Assembly: GCA_947259505.1 (NCBI GenBank)
Contig: CAMYLT010000008.1
Coordinates: forward strand, 124,001 to 188,000
From: an uncultured Porticoccus sp.
Lineage (GTDB): Bacteria; Pseudomonadota; Gammaproteobacteria; Pseudomonadales; Porticoccaceae
Length of the DNA: 64,000 bases
Direction: 5' to 3'
The notes under the pieces are model-generated. The model ran no database searches, was not told the origin of the DNA, and saw only the letters and a program-made list of their open reading frames with translations. Below are positions 8,538 through 17,407 of the stretch, in pieces. The translations under genes were made by a program, and so were the position numbers. Every line of letters starts with the position of its first letter. The first letter of the stretch is position 1.

Positions 8538-9725
8538 ATGTCTTCTTCGATGGATCAGCAGTTGCAGTTACGGTTGACACAGCGCCGCTCAGACAACCTC
8601 TATCGCCAGCGTCACCTATTACAATCCGCCCAGAACAGCATCGTGCAGGTGGATGGCAAAACCTGCGTGGCCTTTTGCAGCAATGATTACCTTGGGCTTG
8701 CCAGTCACCCGGCAGTAATCGATAGTTTCCGCCGTGGCGTTGAAACCTATGGCGTCGGCAGCGGCGCTTCCCATCTGATTTATGGCCATTCCCAGGAACA
8801 CCACGCACTGGAAGAAGAACTGGCTGCCTTTACCGGCCGCCCTCGCGCCTTGCTTTTTTCCACAGGCTACATGGCCAACCTGGGCACCATTCGCGCGCTG
8901 GTGGAAAAGGGTGACCATGTGCTCGAGGACAGGCTCAACCATGCCTCCCTACTGGATGGCGGAATGGCTAGTGATGCTCGCTGCCAGCGTTATCACCACA
9001 GCGATATAGCGGATCTTGCCAAGCGTTTGGCCAAGATCGAGAGTGGCCGCAAACTGGTGGTGACCGATGGCGTCTTCAGTATGGACGGTGACTTGGCGCC
9101 CTTGCCCGAATTAGCGCAAACCTGTCGCCAGCACGATGCTTGGCTGATGGTGGACGATGCCCACGGTTTTGGTGTGTTGGGTGAAAGCGGCGGGGGGCTG
9201 GCTGAGCATCACCATCTGGGGGTGGATGAACTGCCGATCTTGATGGGTACTCTGGGCAAGGGTTTTGGTACCTTCGGTGCCTTTGTGGCCGGTTCCGATG
9301 CGCTGGTTGAAACCCTGATCCAGTTTGCCCGCACCTATATTTACACCACGGCACTGCCACCTGCAGTGGCTGCAGCTACCCGAATCAGCCTGAAAATTTT
9401 GCGCCGGGAAACCTGGCGCCGGGAAAAACTGCAAAGCCTGATCGCCCGTTTCAGAAGCGGTATCCGTGACATTGGACTGGAACTGATGGATTCGCCCACG
9501 CCGATCCAGCCGGTGCTGTTACACGATGATGCTCTTTGTTACCAAGTGGGTGAAAGCCTGCGCACCAAGGGTTTTCTGGTGGGGGCAATCCGTCCACCGA
9601 CAGTGCCGGTGGGCAGTGCTCGGCTGCGGGTCACGCTTTGTGCTGAGCATACCGAGGATCAAGTGGATGCATTGGTGGATGCTATAGACAGAACCCTGAC
9701 GGAATTACGGGGACAGACGTCTTGA
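8538..9725 (+). CDS. bioF: 8-amino-7-oxononanoate synthase
   Basis: A PLP enzyme that condenses pimeloyl-ACP with alanine. Markers are [36 protein letters not shown] and the PLP-binding Lys in [13 protein letters not shown]. The ATG at 8538 follows GGGAGA with good spacing and gives the expected 395-residue length. A longer open frame extends upstream into bioB but is not needed. The stop overlaps the bioHC start by one base (TGATG), suggesting translational coupling. Confidence 0.96.
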   Translation: MSSSMDQQLQLRLTQRRSDNLYRQRHLLQSAQNSIVQVDGKTCVAFCSNDYLGLASHPAVIDSFRRGVETYGVGSGASHLIYGHSQEHHALEEELAAFTGRPRALLFSTGYMANLGTIRALVEKGDHVLEDRLNHASLLDGGMASDARCQRYHHSDIADLAKRLAKIESGRKLVVTDGVFSMDGDLAPLPELAQTCRQHDAWLMVDDAHGFGVLGESGGGLAEHHHLGVDELPILMGTLGKGFGTFGAFVAGSDALVETLIQFARTYIYTTALPPAVAAATRISLKILRRETWRREKLQSLIARFRSGIRDIGLELMDSPTPIQPVLLHDDALCYQVGESLRTKGFLVGAIRPPTVPVGSARLRVTLCAEHTEDQVDALVDAIDRTLTELRGQTS

Positions 9726-11326
9726 TGGCAGCTCCTGTCCAAACTAGGCCGAGCAGCTCTCTGGCGGTATACCAATACCCGTGTAGCACTGAGCCGGTGC
9801 AGCCAGAGCCGTTAGTATTGCTGCACGGCTGGGGGAGCGATAGTCGTGTATGGCAAGAGCTGCTGCCTGCGTTGACCAGACATTTTAATGTGCAACTGGT
9901 TGACCTGCCGGGCTTTGGCGATAGCCAATCACTGCCCAGTGACACATTGGATGATTACCTGTCAGCGCTGCTGGATATATTGCCAGAGCGATGCAGCCTG
10001 CTTGGCTGGTCTCTGGGGGGCATGTTGGCTACAGCGCTGGCCGGTCGCTATCCAGATCGAATCAAACACTTGCTGACCATTGCCAGCAACCCGGCCTTTG
10101 TACAGCGGCGTGAATGGAACAGTGCCATGCCTCGCAACATTTTTGCAGACTTTTGCCAGTTATTTCGGCAAGAGCCGGACGTGTGCTTGAAGCGTTTTCA
10201 GGGGTTACAGTGCCGTGGCGATGCCACAGAGCGTGTGCTGGTGAAGCAACTGCGCGGTTTGGCTAACAGTCCGGCAACAGAGCAAATACAAAGCTGGCAG
10301 CGTGGGTTGTTATTGCTAGAGGAACTGGATAATCGTTCCGTGTTGGTGGCGTTGTCGGCTCCCAGCCTGCATATTTTCGGCAAGGCAGATCAATTAGTGC
10401 CCGCCAGTGCGGCGGCAGCAATACAAAAGCTGAATTCAAATCTAAAGGTGGTCGTGTTGGACGGGACAGCTCATGTCCCCCAATTGAGCTGTCCACAACG
10501 GTTGGCCGACATTCTGGTCAATTTTGTAAGGGATGATCGTTACCAATTGGATAAACAGCGGGTGGCGGAGTCTTTCAGTCGGGCCGCCACCAGTTACGAC
10601 AGCGTAGCGCGTTTGCAGCGTCAGGTGGGACAGCAGTTGCTTGAGCAGCTTTCCGCAGTGGAAGAACCGGGTTCAGTCGTAGACCTGGGTTGTGGCACGG
10701 GTCACTTTACGGTCCAGTTGGCTCGACGTTTTGCTCCGGCGGCGCTGAAAGGTATCGATCTGGCGCAGGGCATGTTGGACTTCGCCCGTGAGCAGCACGG
10801 TGATTGTGCCACTTGGCTCTGTGACGATGCCGAAGAGTTGTCCCTACCGGACAACAGTGTTGATCTAATTTTTTCCAACCTGGCATTACAGTGGTGTGAG
10901 CAGTTGCCAAAGCTGGCATCAGAATTAGCTCGAGTATTAAAACCCGGTGGCCGGATAGCGTTTACCTCACTGGGGCAGAGCACCCTGTTTGAACTGCGCG
11001 AGTCATGGTCTGCGGTTGATGACTATGTACACGTCAACCGGTTTCTGGCGGCGGAGCAATGGCGTGAGAGTTTTACTGAAGCCGGTTTCCGTTTTGACTG
11101 CTTTACCGTTGATTCAGAGGTCTTGCAGTACCGGGATTTGCGTCATCTTACCTCTGAGCTGAAAGGGTTGGGTGCTCACAATATTAACCGGGGTCGCAAC
11201 CGGGGTATGACCGGTCGCGAGCATATTCGCGGTCTGATGGCCGCCTACGAACAGTTCCGTTACAGTCATGGCGAGCTGCCTGCGACCTGGGAAGTGATTT
11301 ACGGAGTGGCGATACTGAATGGGTAA
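9725..11326 (+). CDS. bioHC: Fused BioH carboxylesterase and BioC methyltransferase
   Basis: One 533-residue chain with the two enzymes that bracket pimeloyl synthesis. Residues 1 to about 265 form an alpha/beta hydrolase with LLHGWGSDSRVW, the nucleophile elbow GWSLGG (Ser96) and a late His in DGTAHVPQ; this is BioH, which cleaves pimeloyl-ACP methyl ester. From about residue 275 the BioC part (AESFSRAATSYDSVARLQ, then VVDLGCGTGHFT) methylates malonyl-ACP. BioC opens the pathway and BioH closes it, so the fusion joins the protecting and deprotecting steps. No stop or frameshift separates the halves. The last 8 bases overlap bioD. Confidence 0.93.
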   Translation: MAAPVQTRPSSSLAVYQYPCSTEPVQPEPLVLLHGWGSDSRVWQELLPALTRHFNVQLVDLPGFGDSQSLPSDTLDDYLSALLDILPERCSLLGWSLGGMLATALAGRYPDRIKHLLTIASNPAFVQRREWNSAMPRNIFADFCQLFRQEPDVCLKRFQGLQCRGDATERVLVKQLRGLANSPATEQIQSWQRGLLLLEELDNRSVLVALSAPSLHIFGKADQLVPASAAAAIQKLNSNLKVVVLDGTAHVPQLSCPQRLADILVNFVRDDRYQLDKQRVAESFSRAATSYDSVARLQRQVGQQLLEQLSAVEEPGSVVDLGCGTGHFTVQLARRFAPAALKGIDLAQGMLDFAREQHGDCATWLCDDAEELSLPDNSVDLIFSNLALQWCEQLPKLASELARVLKPGGRIAFTSLGQSTLFELRESWSAVDDYVHVNRFLAAEQWRESFTEAGFRFDCFTVDSEVLQYRDLRHLTSELKGLGAHNINRGRNRGMTGREHIRGLMAAYEQFRYSHGELPATWEVIYGVAILNG

Positions 11327-12011
11327 AAAATATTTTGTCACTGGTACCAATACTGGTGTCGGTAAAACACTGGTCACCTCTGCGCTGTTGTGCGCGGCAA
11401 GCCAACGGGGCTTGCGCACGATCGGCCTGAAACCGGTGGCGGCAGGCTGTGAGATGACGAATGATGGTCTGCGCAACGAAGATGCCCTGGCGCTGCTTTC
11501 CCAGGCCAGCCTGCCGTTAAGTTACGAGCAGGTCAATCCGGTGGCGTTGGTGCATGCCATTGCGCCACACATTGCTGCGGAACAGGAAGGTCGCCGTCTC
11601 AGTGCAGATCGCCTGGCTGGTTTTTGTCGTGGCAGCATGATGCTGCCATCGGACCTGTTGTTGGTGGAAGGGGCCGGCGGTTGGAGAGTGCCATTAAATG
11701 AGCGGGAAACTTTTGCGGATTTGGTTAAAATCCTGCAACTGCCGGTAATACTGGTGGTCGGAATGGAGTTGGGGTGTATTAATCATGCCTTGCTCACCGC
11801 TGAGGCGATTCGGCGGGATGGATTGACCTTGGCGGGTTGGGTGGCTAATCGAGTGACGCCAGAGATGTCCTGTTATCAGGAGAACCTGCACAGTTTGCAA
11901 CAGAGGCTTTGCTGCCCGATGATAGGCGAATTACCGTATCTGGCAGAGCCCAATGCGGAACAGGCGGCGGTTTGTCTGGATCTGGACAGGCTGCTGGCAA
12001 CAGATAATTAA
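11319..12011 (+). CDS. bioD: Dethiobiotin synthetase
   Basis: An ATP-dependent carboxylase that closes the ureido ring of dethiobiotin. The P-loop is GTNTGVGKT (about residues 9-17), followed by KPVAAGCE and VEGAGGWRVPLNE. At 230 residues it has the family length. The start overlaps the end of bioHC by 8 bases. No bioA (DAPA aminotransferase) is present, so that step must be encoded elsewhere. Confidence 0.95.
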   Translation: MGKKYFVTGTNTGVGKTLVTSALLCAASQRGLRTIGLKPVAAGCEMTNDGLRNEDALALLSQASLPLSYEQVNPVALVHAIAPHIAAEQEGRRLSADRLAGFCRGSMMLPSDLLLVEGAGGWRVPLNERETFADLVKILQLPVILVVGMELGCINHALLTAEAIRRDGLTLAGWVANRVTPEMSCYQENLHSLQQRLCCPMIGELPYLAEPNAEQAAVCLDLDRLLATDN

Positions 12012-12028
12012 TTTAAGAGTATTTTGTC

Positions 12029-12217
12029 ATGGGTATGAGAAGTGAAGAGGAATATTCCGAAGAAGATCTGGAACGTATTCGCGGTGTAGTGAATTCGGGT
12101 ATTCATTCGGTAGAGCGCAAGCCGTTCCGTTTTAGTCTGTTGTTTTTGTGGTGGATTGTGGTGGCCGCCCTGGGTGGCGCCGCGTGGTTGTTTGCCCGTT
12201 CAGTGGGTGCGGTTTAA
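12029..12217 (+). CDS. Small membrane protein, DUF3094-like
   Basis: A 62-residue protein with a charged N-terminus, the phrase GIHSVERKPFRF and one membrane helix (LLFLWWIVVAALGGAAWLF). The VER-PFR motif before a single helix is what I recall for DUF3094 proteins of pseudomonads; function unknown. It starts 17 bases after bioD and may be the last gene of the bio operon. Confidence 0.75.
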   Translation: MGMRSEEEYSEEDLERIRGVVNSGIHSVERKPFRFSLLFLWWIVVAALGGAAWLFARSVGAV

Positions 12218-12228
12218 TTCGCCAGAGT

Positions 12229-12687
12229 TTATTCCTCTAGAGAAAGTATCATCAGCCACTCCGTTTTTGTGAGTGGCACCACGGACAGACGCCCCTGTTT
12301 GAACAACTGCATCCCGGCCAGTGAGGGCTGTTTTTTTAGTTTTGACAGGGGGAGTAACCGCGAGAATTTCCTGACCAATTTGACATCCACTACATACCAG
12401 CGTGGATTATCTGCAGTGGCCTTGGGATCATAGTAGCCATTTTCCGGGTCTAACTGGGCCGGATCAGAATAAGCCGCTTTCACCACCTCCATGATGCCCG
12501 CTACCCCAGGGGTACCGCAGCTTGAATGGTAAAACAGCACCTGGTCACCCACGATCACGTCGTCTCGCAGGTGATTGCGGGCCTGGTAGTTGCGAACGCC
12601 ATCCCAACGACACTGTTGGTTGGGTTCACTGGCCAGGGCGTCAATGCCATAGACATCGGGTTCGGATTTGAAAAGCCAATAGTTCAT
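12229..12687 (-). CDS. EVE-domain protein
   Basis: A 152-residue single-domain protein starting MNYWLFKSEPDVYGID. It contains the EVE signatures WDGVRNYQARN and GDQVLFYHSSCGTPGVAGIMEV. EVE domains belong to the PUA-like superfamily and are thought to bind modified bases in RNA or DNA. It is convergent with the DUF3094 gene. It is a short stand-alone member, not fused to a nuclease. Confidence 0.9.
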   Translation of the reverse strand: MNYWLFKSEPDVYGIDALASEPNQQCRWDGVRNYQARNHLRDDVIVGDQVLFYHSSCGTPGVAGIMEVVKAAYSDPAQLDPENGYYDPKATADNPRWYVVDVKLVRKFSRLLPLSKLKKQPSLAGMQLFKQGRLSVVPLTKTEWLMILSLEE

Positions 12688-12712
12688 GTGGGTGTACGAG
12701 AAGTAAACGGGT

Positions 12713-12740
12713 GGACAGTTCCGGTGACCCGGAACTGTCC
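12713..12740. repeat. Perfect 12-bp stem-loop
   Basis: GGACAGTTCCGG (12713-12724) and CCGGAACTGTCC (12729-12740) form a perfect stem around the loop TGAC. It sits between the stop of the reductase gene and the start of the EVE gene. There is no U-run on either strand, so it could be a terminator without a U-tract, an mRNA end-stabilising hairpin or an operator. Confidence 0.6.
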
Positions 12741-12767
12741 TTGCTGCGGCACAAAATCGTTGGGGAA

Positions 12768-13781
12768 TTACACGTCTTTAACGCGCACCATCAACTTGCC
12801 CATATTGTCCCCGGTATAGAGTTTTTTCACAGTTTGCAGGGCCGTTTCCAGGCCGTCTGACACATCCAGCCGCGCCTTCAGTTTTCCTTCCTTCATCCAG
12901 CCGATCAGTGCCTCGATGGCTTCCGGGTAGCGGTCCATATAGTCGAGAATGATAAAGCCCTGAATTTTCAGACGGTGCATTAACACCAGACCATAGTTAT
13001 AGGGGCCAGGCACCGGCTCAGTGGCGTTGTACTGAGAAATCAGTCCACAGGTGGGGATGCGGCCGTGCAGGTTCATCAGCTTCAGGCATTCATCGAGAAT
13101 CTTGCCTCCTACGTTGTCGTAATAGACGTCGATACCATTGGGGCAGGCTTTGGCCAGAGCTTCGGCGAGGTTCTCGGTCTTATAGTTGATGGCAATGTCA
13201 TAGCCAAGGTCTTCGGTAATCCAGCGACACTTATCATCGGAACCGGTCAGGCCAACCACGTGGCAGCCCTTAATTTTGGCAATCTGACCAACAAGTGAAC
13301 CGACGGCGCCGGCGGCAGTAGAAACCACCACGGTTTCACCCGGTTTGGGATCGCCGATATCCAGCAGGCAGAAATAGGCGGTGGGGCCCACCAGTGCCAG
13401 TGTGCCAAAGGCATCAATCACAGGAACGTCACCGGTACTGCCCAACAAACCAACACTGGCGGGAGATCCGATTTGATAATCTGCCCAGCTACCGATGCCG
13501 CTGACGATATCGCCTTCCTTGAATTCTGGTGTATTGCTTTTGATCACAGTACCGCAAACCACGCCACGCATGGGCGCGCCGATTGCTACTGGTTCCATGT
13601 ACTGTTCAATATCACTCATCCAGACGCGGTTGGTGGGGTCAAGAGACAGGTAGTTGAGTCGGAACAGGCATTCGCCCTCTCCGGGTTCCGGAATGGCTTC
13701 GTTTTCCAGACTGAGGACATCATCAGTGATATCGCCAACAGGACGTTTGCGCAGGCGCCAGACGCGATTGATTTCTGACAT
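12768..13781 (-). CDS. NADP-dependent oxidoreductase, zinc-free MDR family
   Basis: A 337-residue medium-chain dehydrogenase/reductase. It resembles the CurA / leukotriene B4 12-hydroxydehydrogenase group, which reduces C=C bonds of enones with NADPH. The Rossmann motif AAGAVGSLVGQIAK, the stretch YYDNVGGKILD and the C-terminal GDNMGKLMVRV fit this group, and the zinc-binding cysteines of alcohol dehydrogenases are absent. Substrate unknown. The DUF3237 gene upstream is co-directional after a 71-base gap. Confidence 0.88.
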   Translation of the reverse strand: MSEINRVWRLRKRPVGDITDDVLSLENEAIPEPGEGECLFRLNYLSLDPTNRVWMSDIEQYMEPVAIGAPMRGVVCGTVIKSNTPEFKEGDIVSGIGSWADYQIGSPASVGLLGSTGDVPVIDAFGTLALVGPTAYFCLLDIGDPKPGETVVVSTAAGAVGSLVGQIAKIKGCHVVGLTGSDDKCRWITEDLGYDIAINYKTENLAEALAKACPNGIDVYYDNVGGKILDECLKLMNLHGRIPTCGLISQYNATEPVPGPYNYGLVLMHRLKIQGFIILDYMDRYPEAIEALIGWMKEGKLKARLDVSDGLETALQTVKKLYTGDNMGKLMVRVKDV

Positions 13782-13852
13782 GATTTATTCTCCTCTCTCT
13801 TGTTATTTCGGAGCGATGTTTTGCTATGTGTAGTGCAATTGAACGTTTGTTT

Positions 13853-14344
13853 TCAGCGAATCAGGAACACATCGTATTTGACGTAACCCTCCGGTCCAAA
13901 TTGGATTTCGGTCATTTTGTTCACGGTCTGGATGTCATTGAGCCAAGCGTATTTTTCCGAGGCCGTTTGAAAGGTGGGGGCGGCGATAAAATAGGGAATA
14001 TCCTGGTCTGTCAGCAAATCACCGTTATTGAGGCGTGCAGCGCTTTCCTCGGAGTTCTTGATGATGCCGTTATAGCTGATATAGATGTATGCGCCGTCAT
14101 CGGTTTCGATCAAACCCCGCACGTCGAGGCGGAATACACCGGAAGGCATGATGCGCAACCAATCCGCTCCGGGGGATACAAACTTGCCGTTAATATTTGG
14201 CCCCTTTACCCAGCCGCCGGGACGGACATTGACGATCATCATGCCGTCATCAATAGCCATGGGGGGATCCAATGGCGCCACATAGGTCATCAGGTATTCA
14301 GTGGAGATTTGTGTGCTGGGTTTCAGGCCATCAGTTGACGTCAT
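13853..14344 (-). CDS. DUF3237 family protein
   Basis: A beta-rich protein of about 163 residues from the ATG at 14344 (MTSTDGLKPSTQ), which follows AAGGGGAA. A longer open frame to 14458 adds 38 atypical residues. The stretch VRPGGWVKGPNINGKFVSPGADWLRIMPSGVFRLDVRG, seen in parts, is characteristic of DUF3237, which is of unknown function. It is probably transcribed with the downstream reductase. Confidence 0.8.
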   Translation of the reverse strand: MTSTDGLKPSTQISTEYLMTYVAPLDPPMAIDDGMMIVNVRPGGWVKGPNINGKFVSPGADWLRIMPSGVFRLDVRGLIETDDGAYIYISYNGIIKNSEESAARLNNGDLLTDQDIPYFIAAPTFQTASEKYAWLNDIQTVNKMTEIQFGPEGYVKYDVFLIR

Positions 14345-14547
14345 GCTGAATTGTTCCCCTTTGTCCGGACGGGATGTCTTGACTGCAAAATCAACTTTTG
14401 CGGGACATCTCTCGTTTATTGTTGAAGTGCTCGTTAAGGCTGTTTTTATTGTGGCCAAAACGGGCGGTACGTCAATTCATCCTAGCGATTTTTGAATGAT
14501 CAGTACAGTATCGAGAATTTCGCTGTGCTACAGGTGAATATGGGCAC

Positions 14548-14733
14548 TTAAAACCAGTCCAGATCGCTGTTCAGAACAATCTCTTCCAGGTAAATGGCGG
14601 TTTCTGAGCAATCCTTGACCTCTTGGGTGGGCCGTTGTTTCGCCACCCGAGCAATGTTCTCCCTAGGTGTTACCGGGGATTTGTCTATTGTCATCACCAT
14701 TGTTTTGGCAGCACCACTGTGGATCAAATTCAT
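14548..14733 (-). CDS. Small hypothetical protein with a strong ribosome binding site
   Basis: A 61-residue ORF starting MNLIHSGAAKTMVMT. An almost perfect Shine-Dalgarno sequence, AGGGAGGT, lies 7 bases before the ATG at 14733, the main reason to accept it. It has no signal peptide or membrane helix and ends acidic (EEIVLNSDLDWF). Overlapping frames on the opposite strand lack such a site. Unrecognised. Confidence 0.5.
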   Translation of the reverse strand: MNLIHSGAAKTMVMTIDKSPVTPRENIARVAKQRPTQEVKDCSETAIYLEEIVLNSDLDWF

Positions 14734-14742
14734 GACGGTCAC

Positions 14743-15078
14743 CTCCCTGATGTTCCATTCAATCTATGGGCAAAATGTAATGCACATATGAGAGCAATCT
14801 GGGAATCACTTCATACAATCAAAAATACCTTGAGAGCAGCTTTTGATCCGTGATTGGGAATTAGGTTCCATCGGGGAAAAAAATACCCCTGCTGGCAGGT
14901 TGAAGCATCACACGTCACGCCATGTTGACGGGGGCCTCGGTGATAAATAGTGACTTTCTGCGGGCCTAATACTTGGGGTTATTCGGGCATGAAATTATGT
15001 GGGGGCTATTGCTGAGAGGACTGTCTATGGTCAATTGGGTGGCCGCATAGGACTGGCGGCTTATTGGCTCTGTATTAA
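14743..15078. other. Intergenic, nothing identified
   Basis: About 336 bases between the small ORF and the 3' end of the large minus-strand operon. It should contain the promoter of the small ORF and the end of the operon transcript. I could not pick a convincing hairpin with a U-run or a sigma-70 promoter. Confidence 0.4.
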
Positions 15079-15750
15079 TTATGGGCCGGTATTTTGGGTG
15101 ATGAAAAATCCCTGTAGCCGCTTGCCAATACCTTCACAGGCTCCACTCTGGACTTGGGCGATGAGCGGGATCGGTGCCCCCACGGCGAATACATAGGAAG
15201 AACCTTTGGAATCGACCGTCACACGGCCCTTTTCATCCAGTTGCTTAAGATCCCAGATGATGGCTTCGTAGTTGGAGTATTTGTCCCAGGAAGTGAAGCC
15301 AAAACAACCGCCTCCGGCAGGGCTGAGCGCGCAGCTCATGGCTCCCGTTTTTTCAGAAGTTTCCGTTTTTCCATCTACCCAAATCATATAGCGAATGCCC
15401 AGTTGACGAATGCGGTTGCCAATTAATGGGTTATTCAGGGCTGCGCCCATCCGCTTCAGTCCCAATGGGGCCGTGCGCGGTTCAAACCAGGGGTAGAAGC
15501 CATCAAGGAATTCCTGTTCCGGCATCACCTTGATCAATCCATTATTGGCCAATTTATCGCCAATGCAGTCAATAAAACCGGGCTCTGTTTCATACTCGCC
15601 GCTGTGGCGGCGGCCCATCACAACAATCTGCTCGTTACCTTTTAGCTCGAGTTCTTTGGTCGAGACCCGGAATTCATCAATGCTGGTTGATGTGCCGCAC
15701 CCCGTGAGCAATAGCAGTGTGATTGCCGAAACCAACGCGATTCGGTTCAC
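15079..15750 (-). CDS. Lipoprotein, last gene of the VWA/ExbB-like operon
   Basis: A 223-residue protein starting at GTG 15750 (VNRIALVSAITLLLLTGCG), preceded by AGAGGA 7 bases upstream. TGCG forms a lipobox with Cys as the acylation site, so it is a predicted periplasm-facing lipoprotein. The mature part has several cysteines and the phrase MIWVDGKTETSEKTGAMSC. Its GTGA start overlaps the stop of the preceding lipoprotein gene by 4 bases, implying coupled translation. Family not recognised; the fold could resemble secreted stress-response lipoproteins, but I see no diagnostic motif. Confidence 0.8.
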   Translation of the reverse strand: MNRIALVSAITLLLLTGCGTSTSIDEFRVSTKELELKGNEQIVVMGRRHSGEYETEPGFIDCIGDKLANNGLIKVMPEQEFLDGFYPWFEPRTAPLGLKRMGAALNNPLIGNRIRQLGIRYMIWVDGKTETSEKTGAMSCALSPAGGGCFGFTSWDKYSNYEAIIWDLKQLDEKGRVTVDSKGSSYVFAVGAPIPLIAQVQSGACEGIGKRLQGFFITQNTGP

Positions 15751-16403
15751 TGGGGGTTCCTCTGACTCAGTTGCGTTCCGGTCTGGTGCGCGGCAAACCA
15801 CTGCCGAATTTCCGGTACTCGCTGGAAACCGGTAATCATTCTGGCGCCTGCGTCCCTCAGGGCGGACACAGTTGCCTGGTTTAGCGCCGATTCAGAGGAT
15901 TTTAAAAGCCTGGTCTGCGTCTTGCCGTAGGAACTCATTTGCCAGGCGGTGATAGCTTGCCCTTTGCCATCGTAGATTTTGAGATTGTACTTCAGCCATA
16001 CTTCGTAGACATTGAGTTGGGTTTCAGTGGGGATGGCCAGCTGTACTTCCGCTACTTCAAGCGCAATGATGAGATCAAATTGTCCATTTCCAGCAGGCAT
16101 GGCAGACAATGTGCTGGTGCTCTGAAACATATCGGTTACGACCCGATCAAAAAGTTTTACCTGAGACTCGCCCAATGCCATGACGACGGGTTCTCGTTGA
16201 CTCTCTTCGCTTTCAAAACGATAACCACGGAAACTCTCGTTCAGCACCAGACCTACCTTGAGTGGTTGTTTACTCACCAAGGCAGTCGGGTACTCGCCAT
16301 TGACCGTTACATTGGTTGTGCAGGCCGAGAGCAGCAAAGTCGCCAGCAGAGCCAGAAGTATGCGCTTGGGGTATGAATACAGGCAGAAATTCATCACTGT
16401 CAC
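15747..16403 (-). CDS. Lipoprotein of the VWA/ExbB-like operon
   Basis: A protein of 215-218 residues with a signal peptide ending LLATLLLSACTTN, a clear lipobox (LSAC). Possible starts are GTG at 16403, overlapping the previous stop as GTGA, and ATG at 16394; both keep the signal peptide. The mature domain includes the phrases QFDLIIALEVAEVQLA and VWLKYNLKIYDGKGQ, resembling small envelope lipoproteins that report or assemble surface structures. Function unknown. It is coupled on both sides. Confidence 0.82.
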   Translation of the reverse strand: MTVMNFCLYSYPKRILLALLATLLLSACTTNVTVNGEYPTALVSKQPLKVGLVLNESFRGYRFESEESQREPVVMALGESQVKLFDRVVTDMFQSTSTLSAMPAGNGQFDLIIALEVAEVQLAIPTETQLNVYEVWLKYNLKIYDGKGQAITAWQMSSYGKTQTRLLKSSESALNQATVSALRDAGARMITGFQRVPEIRQWFAAHQTGTQLSQRNPQ

Positions 16404-17407
16404 TCGGGCTTGAGGCCGTTCAGACCTACAAAGGTACCGCCGTTACGATAGCTCAGTTCGCGCATTAGTGCAGCGAATCTTGTGGCCGTTTGTAGATTGC
16501 CCCCTTTTACCAAGAAGTGGACGGGAAAGCCAATGGTATGAATGCGCACCAGCCTTTCACCACTGCGGCCCTCGCGGTTGATTTTTTCGACCGTATTGAG
16601 AACGTGGGCGATGGAGTCACCGGTGAAGTCATCACCCAGCACATAGAGACTGATCTTTCGGTCGGGTGCATAGAAGCGGCGGATAGCTTGCTGGACACCC
16701 TCTACCGGACTGGAGTTACTGAATGGCGTCCAGTGGGAGAGCCGTTCAATGATGGCTTTGCGGCGTGCCGGGGTATCGGGAATCCATTTGTCCCGATAGC
16801 TGGTAAACATATAACCACCCATGTCGTTCATCACCTGAATACCTTTTACCCTAGGATAGATATCGAGGATGTGAAGCATTTCCTGGCGCAACCGCGGCCA
16901 AGCATAGTTGAACATACTGCCGGAGGTGTCGACGATAAAGATGATGTACTCACTGTCCACCGGAATGCCGCCAACCAGTTGCCTGTCAGGCCGATTCTGC
17001 TGGGCAAGCAGGCGCTTCATCTCTTCGGTCAGTACTTGAAGCGCCAGTGACAGCTTGTCGTGCTCGGTGGTGTCCACCTGGGCTACAGCATCACGCTGGC
17101 GACGTACGCTGGCCAGTTCGGATTGCAACCGGGCAATGCGCAGTTCGATATCGGATAGCTGCTCCTGCTTTGAGATGAGATCACGGTTGAGTATTGTCGT
17201 TTCACCGCGAATCTCAAACAGCTGGTGTTGCAGTTCCGTGACACTGCTTTTTAACGGGTTGGCAGATTGTTCAAAGGCGGTGGATTCTACGGTCTTGGCG
17301 ATCAGAAGTAACAGTACAATGGCACCGAATCCACAGCTGATCACATCCAGAAAAGAGATGCTGATCTCTGCCATTTGTCCTCGTTCCCGGCGCCTTCCGC
17401 GACTCAT
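16400..17407 (-). CDS. Membrane-anchored von Willebrand A protein (VWA-2)
   Basis: A 335-residue protein. A basic N-terminus (RGRRRERGQ) is followed by one membrane helix, ISFLDVISCGFGAIVLLLLI (about 17-36). A coiled-coil stretch runs about 50-135 and a VWA domain about 150-330. The metal-ion-dependent adhesion motif starts DTSGSM in the first strand; a later YVLGDDFTGD strand fits the fold. The helix begins with F-L-D, like the proton-relay Asp of ExbD/TolR, so this may be the partner of the ExbB-like protein at 19785-20582 (inference). Its end overlaps the next lipoprotein start as GTGA, and its ATG overlaps the stop of VWA-1. Confidence 0.85.
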   Translation of the reverse strand: MSRGRRRERGQMAEISISFLDVISCGFGAIVLLLLIAKTVESTAFEQSANPLKSSVTELQHQLFEIRGETTILNRDLISKQEQLSDIELRIARLQSELASVRRQRDAVAQVDTTEHDKLSLALQVLTEEMKRLLAQQNRPDRQLVGGIPVDSEYIIFIVDTSGSMFNYAWPRLRQEMLHILDIYPRVKGIQVMNDMGGYMFTSYRDKWIPDTPARRKAIIERLSHWTPFSNSSPVEGVQQAIRRFYAPDRKISLYVLGDDFTGDSIAHVLNTVEKINREGRSGERLVRIHTIGFPVHFLVKGGNLQTATRFAALMRELSYRNGGTFVGLNGLKPE

